Positions 1 through 8,283 are shown, numbered from the stretch's first letter. The stretch: DNA of 64,000 bases from CAYLXX01 sp964484325 (GCA_964484325.1 CAZAEE010000004.1:1-64000); one strand, 5' to 3'. The notes: generated from the sequence alone by a model not told the origin. Numbers and translations: made by a program.

Positions 1-75
1 GCGTCTGTAGCTCAGTGGTAGAGCACTACTCTTATAAAGTAGGAGTCGATGGTTCGATCCCATCCAGACGCACCA
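1..75 (+). tRNA. tRNA-Ile with anticodon UAU
   Basis: A complete cloverleaf can be folded. The acceptor stem pairs 1-7 with 65-71, the D stem 10-13 with 21-24, the anticodon stem 26-30 with 38-42, and the T stem 48-52 with 60-64. The seven-base anticodon loop is CTTATAA, which puts TAT at 33-35, so the tRNA reads the AUA codon. The discriminator is A72 and CCA is encoded at 73-75. Most bacteria read AUA with a CAU tRNA modified to lysidine, so a directly encoded UAU anticodon is uncommon. Its promoter lies before the window. Confidence 0.93.
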
Positions 76-98
76 GGACGTGATACAATAGAATTTTA

Positions 99-171
99 GC
101 ACAGGTAGCCAAGGTGGTCACGGCGGGGGTCTGAAAAACCTCAGATGTCAGTTCGACTCTGACCCTGTGCA
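99..171 (+). tRNA. tRNA-Phe (GAA)
   Basis: The acceptor stem pairs 99-105 with 164-170, the anticodon stem 126-130 with 138-142, and the T stem 147-151 with 159-163. The loop CTGAAAA gives the anticodon GAA at 133-135. The discriminator is A171, and the next bases are CAA, so the CCA end is not encoded, unlike the two other tRNAs in the window. The D stem has three pairs with a large loop. It lies 23 bases after tRNA-Ile and is probably co-transcribed with it. Confidence 0.93.
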
Positions 172-193
172 CAAATATTTTAACTAATATCTC

Positions 194-222
194 TTGACAA
201 TTCTGGTAGCGTCAACTATCGT
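194..222 (+). promoter_or_regulatory. Sigma-70-type promoter of the SGNH/dockerin gene, predicted leaderless
   Basis: TTGACA at 194-199 is followed after 17 bases by TATCGT at 217-222. The start codon at 229 follows only six bases after the -10 box, where transcription would be expected to begin. No Shine-Dalgarno sequence can fit, so the mRNA should be leaderless. Confidence 0.6.
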
Positions 223-228
223 TGAATT

Positions 229-1548
229 ATGAACGATTCGGTAATTGAAATCGATGACGACTCAAAAAAGTCTGCTCCTAATAAAAAAAATCTAGTTATC
301 CTGATAGTTCTTTTGATACTTTCATTGTTATTTACGATGAATGTAAAAAATCTCCTTGGTAATAATCTTGATAAAAACTCCCACGCGGCACTCGAAAGTG
401 GTAACATTCAAAATACCGTTCTTGTCAGTCCAACCCCCACATTAACCATACGGACTTTTAACTTTTATCATCACAGTACTGGTGGATATGTCTGGTATAA
501 CGATCTGAGAACTCTTCCTCTTCGGGTCCATGATCTTGCTCCGGAGATACCTGAACTAACATATAATCAAAATACAGATGCCCCTTTAGTTTATGATAAT
601 AACAGTCCGCAACAGTATTTTACCTACTGGCATGATGCAACAACCTCTGATCATGGTTCGACAGTCTTTCATGAGCAGATGGATAGATATAGTAATGGTC
701 AACCAAACGCACTAATGTATGAGCACTGCTATACGGTTGATCAAATTATAGGACCGTCATATATAGGACAAAATATTCCATTAGGCGGAGATCCCGAATG
801 GCATCAACCACCTCCTGGTCAACCTGATACTACGGTAGATAATCTTATGAATTATGCTGCCGCATATCGAGGTCTACGAGATATATATAACCATCACCCT
901 GAAAAAGCGTTTCTTATCTGGGCTCCATCTGCGGTTTCTCAGACTGATACCTATGGTGCAAATCAGACAAATGCAGATAATGTAAGAAGATTCTCAAATT
1001 GGTTAAAAGATAGGGGACCAAATGGATTTTTAGGTGAAGATCCAGTTCAAGTAGGGGTGCACAATATCTATGTTTTTGACTGGTTTGACTTTACCGCCAA
1101 AACTGATAACCCGTATGACGCGGTATGTGACGCAGACGGCTGCAGTAACCGATTAAGACCGGATTACTGTCCCCAAATTGACCCGGTAACTCATATGTGT
1201 ACCTATGATAGTCACCCTAACCCAACCGCTCAACAACAAGGCGCTATTGCGATTTCTCAGTGGATTGTGAATTCACTGCGCGACTATGACAACTTCCATT
1301 ATGGAACTGGTGGAACGCCGACACCTACTCCAACCCGACCGGCACCTCCAACTCCAACACCGGTAAACTGTAATAATCCACGAGCAGACGTTGATCATAG
1401 TCATGTTGTTGATATTTCAGACTTCAATGCCGTAAAACAACTAGTTGGTAAAGCCTGCACAAATTGTGCAGAAGATGTTGTTGTCAATGGAGTTGTAGAC
1501 ATTCGTGATATTAATGCAGTAAGAAACAACTTCAACTGCCAGTACTAA
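229..1548 (+). CDS. Membrane-anchored SGNH-hydrolase-like protein with C-terminal dockerin
   Basis: This 439-residue protein has a short charged N-terminus and one membrane segment at about residues 22-42, with the rest predicted outside the cell. The extracellular domain carries His-His-Ser-Thr-Gly at residues 81-85 and Asp-Ser-His-Pro at 327-330. These resemble the nucleophile block and the Asp-x-His block of SGNH/GDSL-type esterases, although the overall match is weak and the substrate is unknown. A Thr-Pro-rich linker (about 364-383) leads to two Asp/Asn-rich calcium-loop segments typical of dockerin type I, each with the D-I-x-D-x-N-A-V pattern. It follows two tRNAs and has its own predicted leaderless promoter. 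No cohesin is visible in the window. Confidence 0.7.
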   Translation: MNDSVIEIDDDSKKSAPNKKNLVILIVLLILSLLFTMNVKNLLGNNLDKNSHAALESGNIQNTVLVSPTPTLTIRTFNFYHHSTGGYVWYNDLRTLPLRVHDLAPEIPELTYNQNTDAPLVYDNNSPQQYFTYWHDATTSDHGSTVFHEQMDRYSNGQPNALMYEHCYTVDQIIGPSYIGQNIPLGGDPEWHQPPPGQPDTTVDNLMNYAAAYRGLRDIYNHHPEKAFLIWAPSAVSQTDTYGANQTNADNVRRFSNWLKDRGPNGFLGEDPVQVGVHNIYVFDWFDFTAKTDNPYDAVCDADGCSNRLRPDYCPQIDPVTHMCTYDSHPNPTAQQQGAIAISQWIVNSLRDYDNFHYGTGGTPTPTPTRPAPPTPTPVNCNNPRADVDHSHVVDISDFNAVKQLVGKACTNCAEDVVVNGVVDIRDINAVRNNFNCQY

Positions 1549-1584
1549 CTTCCCATCCCGCGTTTGATATAATTGAGCTTATAA

Positions 1585-1659
1585 GCGGTGGTAGTTCAGC
1601 GGTAGAATGTCTCCTTGCCAAGGAGAAGGTCGCCGGTTCAAATCCGGTCCACCGCTCCA
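1585..1659 (+). tRNA. tRNA-Gly (GCC)
   Basis: The acceptor stem pairs 1585-1591 with 1649-1655. The anticodon stem pairs 1610-1614 with 1622-1626 around the loop TTGCCAA, giving the anticodon GCC at 1617-1619. The discriminator is T1656 and CCA is encoded at 1657-1659. A TATAAT box at 1568-1573 ends 11 bases before the mature 5' end and is the likely promoter. The next gene's ATG begins three bases after the CCA, so both are very probably on one transcript. Confidence 0.95.
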
Positions 1660-1662
1660 GAC

Positions 1663-2199
1663 ATGAAAAAACTTGTGTTCGTTATCCATAAACACGCTGC
1701 TACTTCTCTGCATTATGACTTTCGACTTGAAATAAATGGCGTGATGCCTTCATGGGCCATACCAAAGGGACCGACACTTGACTCAACAAAAAAACGACTG
1801 GCCGTGATGACGACTGATCACACCATGGATTATCGACATTTCGAAGGTGTGATACCCGAAGGCCACTATGGTGCAGGCCCTATGATGATCTGGGATGAAG
1901 GAACTTATATTCCAGAAATTGAGCTGGCAAAAGGGGTCAGACAAAAAGTTACCGTGATTCAAAAAGCGGAAAAAGTTATGAGTGATGGACTAAAAAAAGG
2001 CGAAATTAAATTTTTTATTGAAGGAAAAAAATTGAAAGGCTCATTTGCTCTTGTAAAAACGAGAAATTTCGGCCCAAAAAATGCCTGGCTTCTTATCAAA
2101 CACAAAGATCAGTATGATAAAAAGGACTACGAAGCATCACAGTATGATTTTTCTGCAGTCAGCAAAAAAACAATTGACGAGATAAAAAAATTCATTTGA
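1663..2199 (+). CDS. Stand-alone DNA ligase D 3'-phosphoesterase domain protein
   Basis: This 178-residue protein matches the phosphoesterase (PE) module of DNA ligase D, which trims 3'-phosphates and 3'-ribonucleotides at breaks. The metal and catalytic residues of the family are visible: the His of KHAA, the His, Asp and Arg of HYDFRLE near the N-terminus, SWAIPKGP, and the His and Tyr of the EGHYGAG segment. The ligase and polymerase domains are absent, so this is the free-standing form. The start was placed at ATG 1663 because any longer reading frame would run back into tRNA-Gly. Only GAC separates the tRNA CCA from this ATG. No promoter or ribosome-binding site fits in between, so expression probably depends on the tRNA promoter. 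It ends in TGA. Confidence 0.88.
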   Translation: MKKLVFVIHKHAATSLHYDFRLEINGVMPSWAIPKGPTLDSTKKRLAVMTTDHTMDYRHFEGVIPEGHYGAGPMMIWDEGTYIPEIELAKGVRQKVTVIQKAEKVMSDGLKKGEIKFFIEGKKLKGSFALVKTRNFGPKNAWLLIKHKDQYDKKDYEASQYDFSAVSKKTIDEIKKFI

Positions 2200-2302
2200 G
2201 TAGAACTCTACAATTGAAAAAATAAATTACGGAGTATAGTGATCACAAGGTCCACAATCAATATATTAGAAAATTCAGATGAAGTCAATTCGACAATTAG
2301 TT

Positions 2303-3082
2303 TTAAATATGCAGGAAAAAAAGTATAACACCTACAATAAGTCTGTATATACCAAAAACAGCCAAAGAGTTTTTTTTCAGATAATCAATAAACCACTTGA
2401 TGACAAAATAAGAGGATATGAAAGCCGTGACACTTCCGACAAGTAAAAGTGGTATCTTGTGAGTATTTTCCATTAATAAACTCCTGCCCTTAAAAAGATC
2501 AAGAGCTGAAGCGGCTAGTATAGTGGGCACTGCCAAAATAAAGGAAAATTTAGCTGAGTCATCTCGACGATACCGAAGAAACATCATCCCCACAAGCACT
2601 GCACCTGCCCGCGAAACTCCCGGAATGACCGCGGCGGCTTGAATAATACCAATCACCAGTGCATCTTTATACGAAAGAGTACTGATATGTTTATGAGGAT
2701 CAATTTTCTTATGTTTAACTAAATATTCAAGAATGATAAACACTACACCCATACCGATAAATACGCCAAGCATGAGAAGAGGAGTAGTAAAAAAAACTTG
2801 TTTGATAACCTTGTATAAGACAAGTCCGATAATTGCAGTTGGCACAAATGCGGTAAGAGTTTTTTTTAATAAATTCTGATCTGAACTGATGTCTTTAAAA
2901 TAAAGGATGACAACTGATAAGATAGCGCCAGCCTGGATAAAAACTTCAAACAGGCTAGTAAACTCATTTTGCGAGATACCAAGCAATTTAGATGCAAAAA
3001 TCTGATGAAATGTTGAGGAGATCGGGAGAAACTCGGTCACCCCCTCAACCATGCCTAAAATAATCGCCTGAATGACATTCAT
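2303..3082 (-). CDS. uppP: Undecaprenyl-diphosphatase UppP (BacA)
   Basis: This polytopic membrane protein of 259 residues, normal family length, removes a phosphate from undecaprenyl diphosphate and so recycles the lipid carrier for peptidoglycan and surface glycans. The first conserved block EGVTEFLPISSTFH keeps both Glu residues and the His. The second block reads PGVSRAGAV, where most homologues have PGxSRSxxT; the Arg is kept but the Ser and Thr positions are Ala and Val. It is divergent from a GT4 glycosyltransferase across a 24-base gap. On the minus strand TATACT lies nine bases before the ATG, so the message is probably leaderless. Its function fits the glycan genes downstream. Confidence 0.9.
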   Translation of the reverse strand: MNVIQAIILGMVEGVTEFLPISSTFHQIFASKLLGISQNEFTSLFEVFIQAGAILSVVILYFKDISSDQNLLKKTLTAFVPTAIIGLVLYKVIKQVFFTTPLLMLGVFIGMGVVFIILEYLVKHKKIDPHKHISTLSYKDALVIGIIQAAAVIPGVSRAGAVLVGMMFLRYRRDDSAKFSFILAVPTILAASALDLFKGRSLLMENTHKIPLLLVGSVTAFISSYFVIKWFIDYLKKNSLAVFGIYRLIVGVILFFLHI

Positions 3083-3106
3083 ATAAATTTAAGTATAATA
3101 TACACC
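3083..3106. promoter_or_regulatory. 24-base divergent promoter region between uppP and GT4
   Basis: On the plus strand TATAAT at 3094-3099 lies seven bases before ATG 3107. On the minus strand TATACT (3097 to 3092) lies nine bases before the uppP ATG at 3082. The two -10 boxes overlap, and each -35 region must lie inside the other gene. Both mRNAs are predicted to be leaderless or nearly so. Confidence 0.55.
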
Positions 3107-4228
3107 ATGAAGATTGCTTTAGTACATGATCATATACAAGAGTTTGGGGGAGCCGAGCGGGTACTTGTAGCTTTAAAACATATCTTTCCCGAGGCACCAG
3201 TTTACACAGCTTTTTATAACCCCGAAAGGTTGGGACTTCATGCTGATAAGTTTCAGGACTGGGAGATTCATACCTCATGGGCTCAGAAAGTACCTTTTTT
3301 TAATAGATTGTATTCGCCGCTCCGGTTCATAATTCCAAAAATCTGGGAGAGTTTTGATTTCTCGGGTTATGATCTGGTGATCTCCTCATCAGGCTGGTTT
3401 ATGTCCAAAGGTATTATTACCAAACCCCAAACTGTGCATATTTGTTATTTGCACCATCCACCCAGATCATTTTATTACTACGAAACAGCCGTCGAGTGGC
3501 AGAAATATTTGCCGTTTAAAATCTACGGCACGTTTATCAATCATGGATTAAGGTTGTGGGACTACATTTCCTCACAACGGCCTGATTTTTTTATCGCCAA
3601 CTCCGAGGAAACCAGACGAAGAATCCAGAAGTTTTATCGACGAGATGCCACAGTCATTTATCCACCGGTATCAATACCTCATAAAGTACCTCACCATACA
3701 GAAGGATCCTACTATATCACGACTTCCCGCCTCGCACGGGCAAAACACATTGATCTTCTTATTGAAACTGCCAATAAAATGAAGTTGAATCTAAAAATTA
3801 TTGGCGCCGGACGCGACGAAGACAATCTGAAAGAGATGGCCGGTCCAACAATAGAGTTTCTTGGTGCTGTATCTGATGAAATCATGAACTCAATGTATCA
3901 GCACGCGAAAGCTTTTTTGTTTGCTTCAGTTGATGAGGAGTTTGGCATCGCCCCTGTTGAGGCATTGGGTCACGGACTACCGATTATTGCATATCGGAGT
4001 GGAGGAGTACCGGAGATTGTTGAAGATGGTGCCAATGGATACTTATTTGATGAGTTGACGAAGGAATCACTTGAGAAAAAAATCAAAAAGATGCAAACAC
4101 TTTCGGCAAAATCTTATAAAGATATGTCTGCCGCTGCCCGAAAAACTGCTGAAAAATTCAGTGAAGAAGTGTTTAAAGAAAAAATTCTCCAATTTATAAA
4201 AGATCATGCCCGAACTACCAGAGGTTGA
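3107..4228 (+). CDS. GT4 family glycosyltransferase
   Basis: This 373-residue soluble protein has the two-Rossmann GT-B fold signature of family 4. The N-terminal part has the acceptor-side pattern HDHIQEFGGAERV, and the C-terminal part the nucleotide-sugar signature EEFGIAPVEALGHGLPII followed by GGVPEIVEDGANG. Such enzymes transfer a sugar from a nucleotide donor to a lipid-linked acceptor on the cytoplasmic face; the sugar cannot be told from sequence. The TATAAT box seven bases upstream predicts a leaderless start. The last 23 bases overlap the start of mutM in another frame, so translation is probably coupled. Confidence 0.85.
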   Translation: MKIALVHDHIQEFGGAERVLVALKHIFPEAPVYTAFYNPERLGLHADKFQDWEIHTSWAQKVPFFNRLYSPLRFIIPKIWESFDFSGYDLVISSSGWFMSKGIITKPQTVHICYLHHPPRSFYYYETAVEWQKYLPFKIYGTFINHGLRLWDYISSQRPDFFIANSEETRRRIQKFYRRDATVIYPPVSIPHKVPHHTEGSYYITTSRLARAKHIDLLIETANKMKLNLKIIGAGRDEDNLKEMAGPTIEFLGAVSDEIMNSMYQHAKAFLFASVDEEFGIAPVEALGHGLPIIAYRSGGVPEIVEDGANGYLFDELTKESLEKKIKKMQTLSAKSYKDMSAAARKTAEKFSEEVFKEKILQFIKDHARTTRG

Positions 4229-5045
4229 GACTATACGACTAGCCCTTCAGAAGGATTTAATTGGAAAAACTATTGATACAATAGAGATTCTTGAAAAAAA
4301 GCAGTTCACAGGTAATCCAGATAAGATTTTTAATAAAGAAATTACCGCAATTTCGCGCCACGGCAAAATTCTTTCCCTGGTTCTGGAAGACGGACTCTAT
4401 CTCACTATACATCTTAAGCTGACAGGACAACTGCTTTTTGTCAAAAACAACAATAATCCGGTTTTCACGCGCGAAATTGCCCGGACCGGCACCAATAGAC
4501 TGCCCGCGAAAACAACACGCATCATCATCCATTTCACCGATAACTCTGCCCTCTACTTCAATGACCTTCGTAAATTTGGCTGGATAAGGCTTCTTGATAG
4601 GCAGGATACCCCTATTTCCATTGATGTTTTATCTGACAGCTTCACTCTGCAACACTTTAAAAAAGCCATTATGGCTTCAGCAAAAGCCATAAAAAATTTG
4701 CTCCTTGAGCAGGATAAATTCGCCGGTATTGGTAATATTTATGCAAACGATGCGCTTTGGCAAGCCCGTATTCATCCCCTGAGAAAAGGTAAATCATTAA
4801 ACGACGTTGAAATAGGGGAGCTTTTCCTGACAGTTAACAAGATTATTGCCGAAGGACTTCAGTATGACGGTACATCAGATGATTTTTATGTACTCCCCAA
4901 TGCCCTCAAAGGTAAATATCAAAATCATATGAAAGTGTATCACCGTGAAGGTCTCCCCTGTTTTCGTTGTGGCACCGCTATAAAGCGTATTAAGCACAAC
5001 GGTCGCAGTTCATTTTATTGTCCACATTGTCAAAAAAACTCTTAA
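4206..5045 (+). CDS. mutM: Formamidopyrimidine-DNA glycosylase MutM (Fpg)
   Basis: This 279-residue base-excision repair enzyme removes oxidised purines such as 8-oxoguanine and cuts the abasic site. The N-terminus MPELPEVET supplies the catalytic Pro and Glu after Met removal. RHGKILSL holds the conserved Lys. The helix-two-turn-helix motif is in the DKFAGIGNIYANDALW segment. The C-terminus has a four-Cys zinc finger (CFRCG and CPHC). It starts inside the end of the GT4 gene and is followed after one base by a membrane protein. Linkage to a glycosyltransferase probably reflects compact packing, not shared function. Confidence 0.95.
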   Translation: MPELPEVETIRLALQKDLIGKTIDTIEILEKKQFTGNPDKIFNKEITAISRHGKILSLVLEDGLYLTIHLKLTGQLLFVKNNNNPVFTREIARTGTNRLPAKTTRIIIHFTDNSALYFNDLRKFGWIRLLDRQDTPISIDVLSDSFTLQHFKKAIMASAKAIKNLLLEQDKFAGIGNIYANDALWQARIHPLRKGKSLNDVEIGELFLTVNKIIAEGLQYDGTSDDFYVLPNALKGKYQNHMKVYHREGLPCFRCGTAIKRIKHNGRSSFYCPHCQKNS

Positions 5046-5046
5046 T

Positions 5047-6399
5047 ATGAAACTTCGTGTTTTTTTGATTTATTTTGTCTGCATTTTATTTTTTTTATCC
5101 CTTATCTGGTTACGGGGCGGTTTTTCGAGCATCCTTTTAGACACTGATCTGGGCCGCGATCTTTCGGAAATGTCAAATATTCACTTACATAAAGTCGTCT
5201 GGTTGGGTCCGAGACTCAGCGCCGGATTTCCTTCAAGTCCTATCTACTACTATTTGTTTTATCCGGCATTAGTTATCAGCCGCTGGAATGCACAATCACT
5301 AATAGTGTTTAATGTTTTGCTTGCCCTTGCAGGGCTGGGAACATTTGCTTTCTTGGCGCGTAAAAAGCTCGATTTTTTCGCTTTTATTCCCATCATCATA
5401 ATTGGCTTGATGCCGTTTTGGAAAACTTCTGCTATTCATCCGGGAAATGGTTATACCTACATGCTTTGGTTCATGTTTTATCTTGTTTTTTTACGGTTTG
5501 AGCTGCCTTTGTTCATTCCATCATTATTCTTGGGACTTGCCATTTCCCACCATCCAGCAGCTACGTTTGGACTGGTATTTTTACTCTATGAATGGTGGCG
5601 AAGGGGTCACTCGGTCAAGCAAATGGGTTTGATCATATGCGGATTGCTCCTTCCCTGGACGCCGATTATCCTTTTCGAAATCATTACTAAAGGCTATTTG
5701 ACAAGAAGTTACTTGAAAAACCCCACAGTAGGAGTAACCCACGCTTTCCAACTGGGTCTTGCAAATATAAAACATCTTGTAAGTCTCACCGGAATCAATA
5801 TTGGTTTAGCCAGTTCTATATTTTTACTGGCTGGTTTTGCAGCTCAAAAGAGACTTAAAGTTTGGTATTTTCTTTGCCTCATCCCATTAGTTTTTTTCTT
5901 GATCACCCCGTCATTTCCGCAACACTATCTGTTAAGCTCTGTTCTTTCTGTAGTTTTTGTCATAAGTTTAATTTTATCCAAGAAAATCTGGGGAAAAATC
6001 CTTTTGGCACTGATCGCAGTTTTTTTCATTATTCAAGCAATATTTTTTATAAAAACTCCCGCCCCTACCAGATCCATCACAAAAATCGATCAGATTGTCA
6101 GCAAACTATCTCAAACAAATATTATAGATAAAAAACAACACATTGCAGTTCTGGCAATCTTAAGCCAAGATACTTCAGTTCCTCAGGCAGATGACTATAG
6201 ATTTTTTTTACGAAAATACGGTTATTCGGTACTTGAAGTGGTGGAGTATTCTCAAGCTGATACTCTCTTATTATTCGTCGAACAACCAGGGTTCAAGTGG
6301 CAAACTTGGTCCACCTGGGAAACGGATCAATTTGGTAGTCGCAAAGTCGCCTCTCAAATAACTATCGATGGAGTGAAGATATTAAAGTTTATAAAGTGA
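5047..6399 (+). CDS. GT-C (GT39-like) membrane glycosyltransferase, family A paralogue
   Basis: This 450-residue protein has about ten hydrophobic segments. An acidic first outer loop is present (DTDLGRDLSEM at about residue 36), followed by a PSSPIYYYLFYPAL segment, and a short soluble C-terminal domain of about 100 residues. The layout is that of polyprenyl-phosphate-sugar-dependent GT-C enzymes such as GT39. The first-loop pattern recurs in the genes at 12514, 16210 and 25873, so these four appear to be paralogues. It follows mutM after one base and ends one base before the convergent MacB-like gene. The donor and acceptor are unknown. Confidence 0.65.
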   Translation: MKLRVFLIYFVCILFFLSLIWLRGGFSSILLDTDLGRDLSEMSNIHLHKVVWLGPRLSAGFPSSPIYYYLFYPALVISRWNAQSLIVFNVLLALAGLGTFAFLARKKLDFFAFIPIIIIGLMPFWKTSAIHPGNGYTYMLWFMFYLVFLRFELPLFIPSLFLGLAISHHPAATFGLVFLLYEWWRRGHSVKQMGLIICGLLLPWTPIILFEIITKGYLTRSYLKNPTVGVTHAFQLGLANIKHLVSLTGINIGLASSIFLLAGFAAQKRLKVWYFLCLIPLVFFLITPSFPQHYLLSSVLSVVFVISLILSKKIWGKILLALIAVFFIIQAIFFIKTPAPTRSITKIDQIVSKLSQTNIIDKKQHIAVLAILSQDTSVPQADDYRFFLRKYGYSVLEVVEYSQADTLLLFVEQPGFKWQTWSTWETDQFGSRKVASQITIDGVKILKFIK

Positions 6400-6400
6400 T

Positions 6401-7609
6401 TTACTCATACCTGATAGCTTCAATCGGAGACAGATCGGCCGCTTTTTTGGCAGGAAACACACCAAAAATGACACCAATCGCACTTGATACCCCAAGTGCT
6501 AGTATTACTGTTTGAATGTTGATATAAGCGGGAAAAATCTTCTGAATAAAAAAAACGATGATGTACGCCAGAAGTAATCCTGTCAATCCGCCAAAAAGCG
6601 ACAGCACTACCGACTCTGCCAGAAACTGATAGAGAATATCCTGTTTGGTTGCGCCAATTGCTCGGCGTATACCTATCTCTTTGATTCTTTCTGTGACTGT
6701 CACGTACATAATATTCATGATACCAATGCCTCCTACAAGAAGTGAAATTGCGGCAATTGCCACAAGTACAGTATTCATTATTCCAAAAATTGATCCGATA
6801 GCATTCAAAATATCAGTTGGTTCAAGTATTGAAAAATCATCCGGCTTATATCGTTTTACGAGAGTTGCAGTGATATCTTGTTTCAATTGGGGAATATCCT
6901 CCTTAGTCTTAGCTTTTGCTACCATCACGATAAATTTTTTGTTTGTGTTAAAAACATAGCCTGTCTTATAGGGCATATAAATCATCGAGTCAAGATCAGG
7001 TCCACCAAATCCACCCCCTCCTTTCGATCGTAATACACCAATAATTTTAAAATTTTGATCATCCACTTTGAGAGTTCTGCCAATGGCTGAATCAGTGTCA
7101 CCAAAAAGTGTCGTGGCAATCTTCGGTCCGATCACCACTACCTTTGCTCTTCGATCATTATCCGGTTTGGTAAAAAGTTTACCGGTATCTATCGTCAAAT
7201 TTAAAGCGATGAAAACATCAGCTGATGTCATGTAGATATCTGCGATCTGGCTAGTTCCTTGCTCAGTTAAAGTAGTCGATTTGGTGAAAATAGGGATAAT
7301 AAACTCCGTAGTCTTGATACGCGATAAACTTGCGACATCGCGTTCATCAAACTGGATCGAACCCAACGCTCCTGCACCTGATCTGAAACTACCGTTCTGG
7401 ATTAGCTGACCTGGCATAATCCTTAGAATATTTGTACCGAGACTTTCAAATTGATTCTCAATATATCTTTTCAGTCCCAGTCCAAATGCAACAAGAAGTA
7501 CCACTGACAAAACACCAATCAAGATGCCAAGTGACGTCAAAATAGTGCGACCTTTGTTACGTGCAAAATCTGCCAGTGCTGAGTGAAAAATAAAAACAAA
7601 GTAATTCAT
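6401..7609 (-). CDS. MacB/FtsX-type ABC transporter permease
   Basis: This 402-residue protein has an N-terminal membrane helix (about 20-42), a large extracytoplasmic MacB-type periplasmic-core-like domain (about 50-250), and three C-terminal helices of the FtsX fold carrying the ERIKEIGIRRAIGATK coupling segment. It forms the third gene of a minus-strand operon after the adaptor (8276-9301) and the ATPase (7612-8283), with two bases separating it from the ATPase. Proteins of this type export peptides, lipids or toxic compounds by a mechanotransmission mechanism. No TolC-like outer-membrane partner is present, as expected for a cell without a classical outer membrane. Confidence 0.88.
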   Translation of the reverse strand: MNYFVFIFHSALADFARNKGRTILTSLGILIGVLSVVLLVAFGLGLKRYIENQFESLGTNILRIMPGQLIQNGSFRSGAGALGSIQFDERDVASLSRIKTTEFIIPIFTKSTTLTEQGTSQIADIYMTSADVFIALNLTIDTGKLFTKPDNDRRAKVVVIGPKIATTLFGDTDSAIGRTLKVDDQNFKIIGVLRSKGGGGFGGPDLDSMIYMPYKTGYVFNTNKKFIVMVAKAKTKEDIPQLKQDITATLVKRYKPDDFSILEPTDILNAIGSIFGIMNTVLVAIAAISLLVGGIGIMNIMYVTVTERIKEIGIRRAIGATKQDILYQFLAESVVLSLFGGLTGLLLAYIIVFFIQKIFPAYINIQTVILALGVSSAIGVIFGVFPAKKAADLSPIEAIRYE

Positions 7610-7611
7610 AA

Positions 7612-8283
7612 TTATTTTTGGATTTGTCCATCCTTAATTCGTATTATGCGGCGCGTTCTGGCGGCCACATCTGCTTCATGGGTGACTATCACCACCGTAA
7701 TTTTCTCCTCATGATTTAGCTCGCCAAACAACTTCATGATCTCATCACCTGTTTTAGTATCCAGATTACCCGTTGGTTCATCTGCCAATATCAGACTCGG
7801 GTTCATAATAAGAGCGCGAGCAATCGCCACACGCTGTTGTTGACCACCTGATAGTTTATTGGGATACGTGTCTTTTTTATCTTCAATCCCAAATCTTTTC
7901 ATAAGATATAAAGCTTTTTCTGTCGGATTGTATGATAGTGCTTGCCTGGCATAAATTGATGGCAGTAAAATATTTTCGATATTTGTCAGTTTATTTAATA
8001 AATTAAACTGCTGAAAAACGAAGCCAACAAACTTATTTCTTAATGTAGAAAGCTGGTTATCACTCAGTCGCGAAACATTCTGATCTTCAACAGTAATTTG
8101 ACCTCTTGAAGGCGAATCAAGAAGCCCTATAAGATGCATCAAAGTCGACTTTCCTGATCCTGAAGGCCCGGTAATTGCAGTAAATTCGCCTTTTTTTATT
8201 TCGACCGTTATATCGTTTAAGGCTGTGAATATAAGATCATGATCAAGCGCATATTCTTTATAGACATGCTTCAACTCAATCAT
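7612..8283 (-). CDS. MacB/LolD-type ABC transporter ATP-binding protein
   Basis: This 223-residue ATPase has Walker A GPSGSGKST, a Q-loop in FVFQQFNLL, the signature LSGGQQQRVAIARAL, Walker B LILADEPTGNLD and the H-loop His in VIVTHEAD. The sequence and length fit the LolD/MacB/SalX subgroup that pairs with FtsX-fold permeases. Its start overlaps the adaptor gene's end by eight bases and it precedes the permease, so the three should be one translationally coupled unit. Confidence 0.93.
   Translation of the reverse strand: MIELKHVYKEYALDHDLIFTALNDITVEIKKGEFTAITGPSGSGKSTLMHLIGLLDSPSRGQITVEDQNVSRLSDNQLSTLRNKFVGFVFQQFNLLNKLTNIENILLPSIYARQALSYNPTEKALYLMKRFGIEDKKDTYPNKLSGGQQQRVAIARALIMNPSLILADEPTGNLDTKTGDEIMKLFGELNHEEKITVVIVTHEADVAARTRRIIRIKDGQIQK

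Noticed and set aside
1300..1375. Tandem repeat in the dockerin protein gene
   Set aside because: It is only the Thr-Pro linker codon run, common in anchored proteins of this kind.
1615..1662. Longer N-terminus for the LigD phosphoesterase, beginning inside tRNA-Gly
   Set aside because: The extra codons are tRNA sequence, and the conserved domain begins at ATG 1663.
2200..2211. GTAGA/TCTAC inverted repeat after the LigD-PE stop as a terminator
   Set aside because: The loop would be only two bases and there is no T-run, so it is not convincing.
3045..3278. Minus-strand frame of 77 codons across the uppP/GT4 gap
   Set aside because: It covers the conserved starts of two real genes, has no recognisable domain and no promoter.
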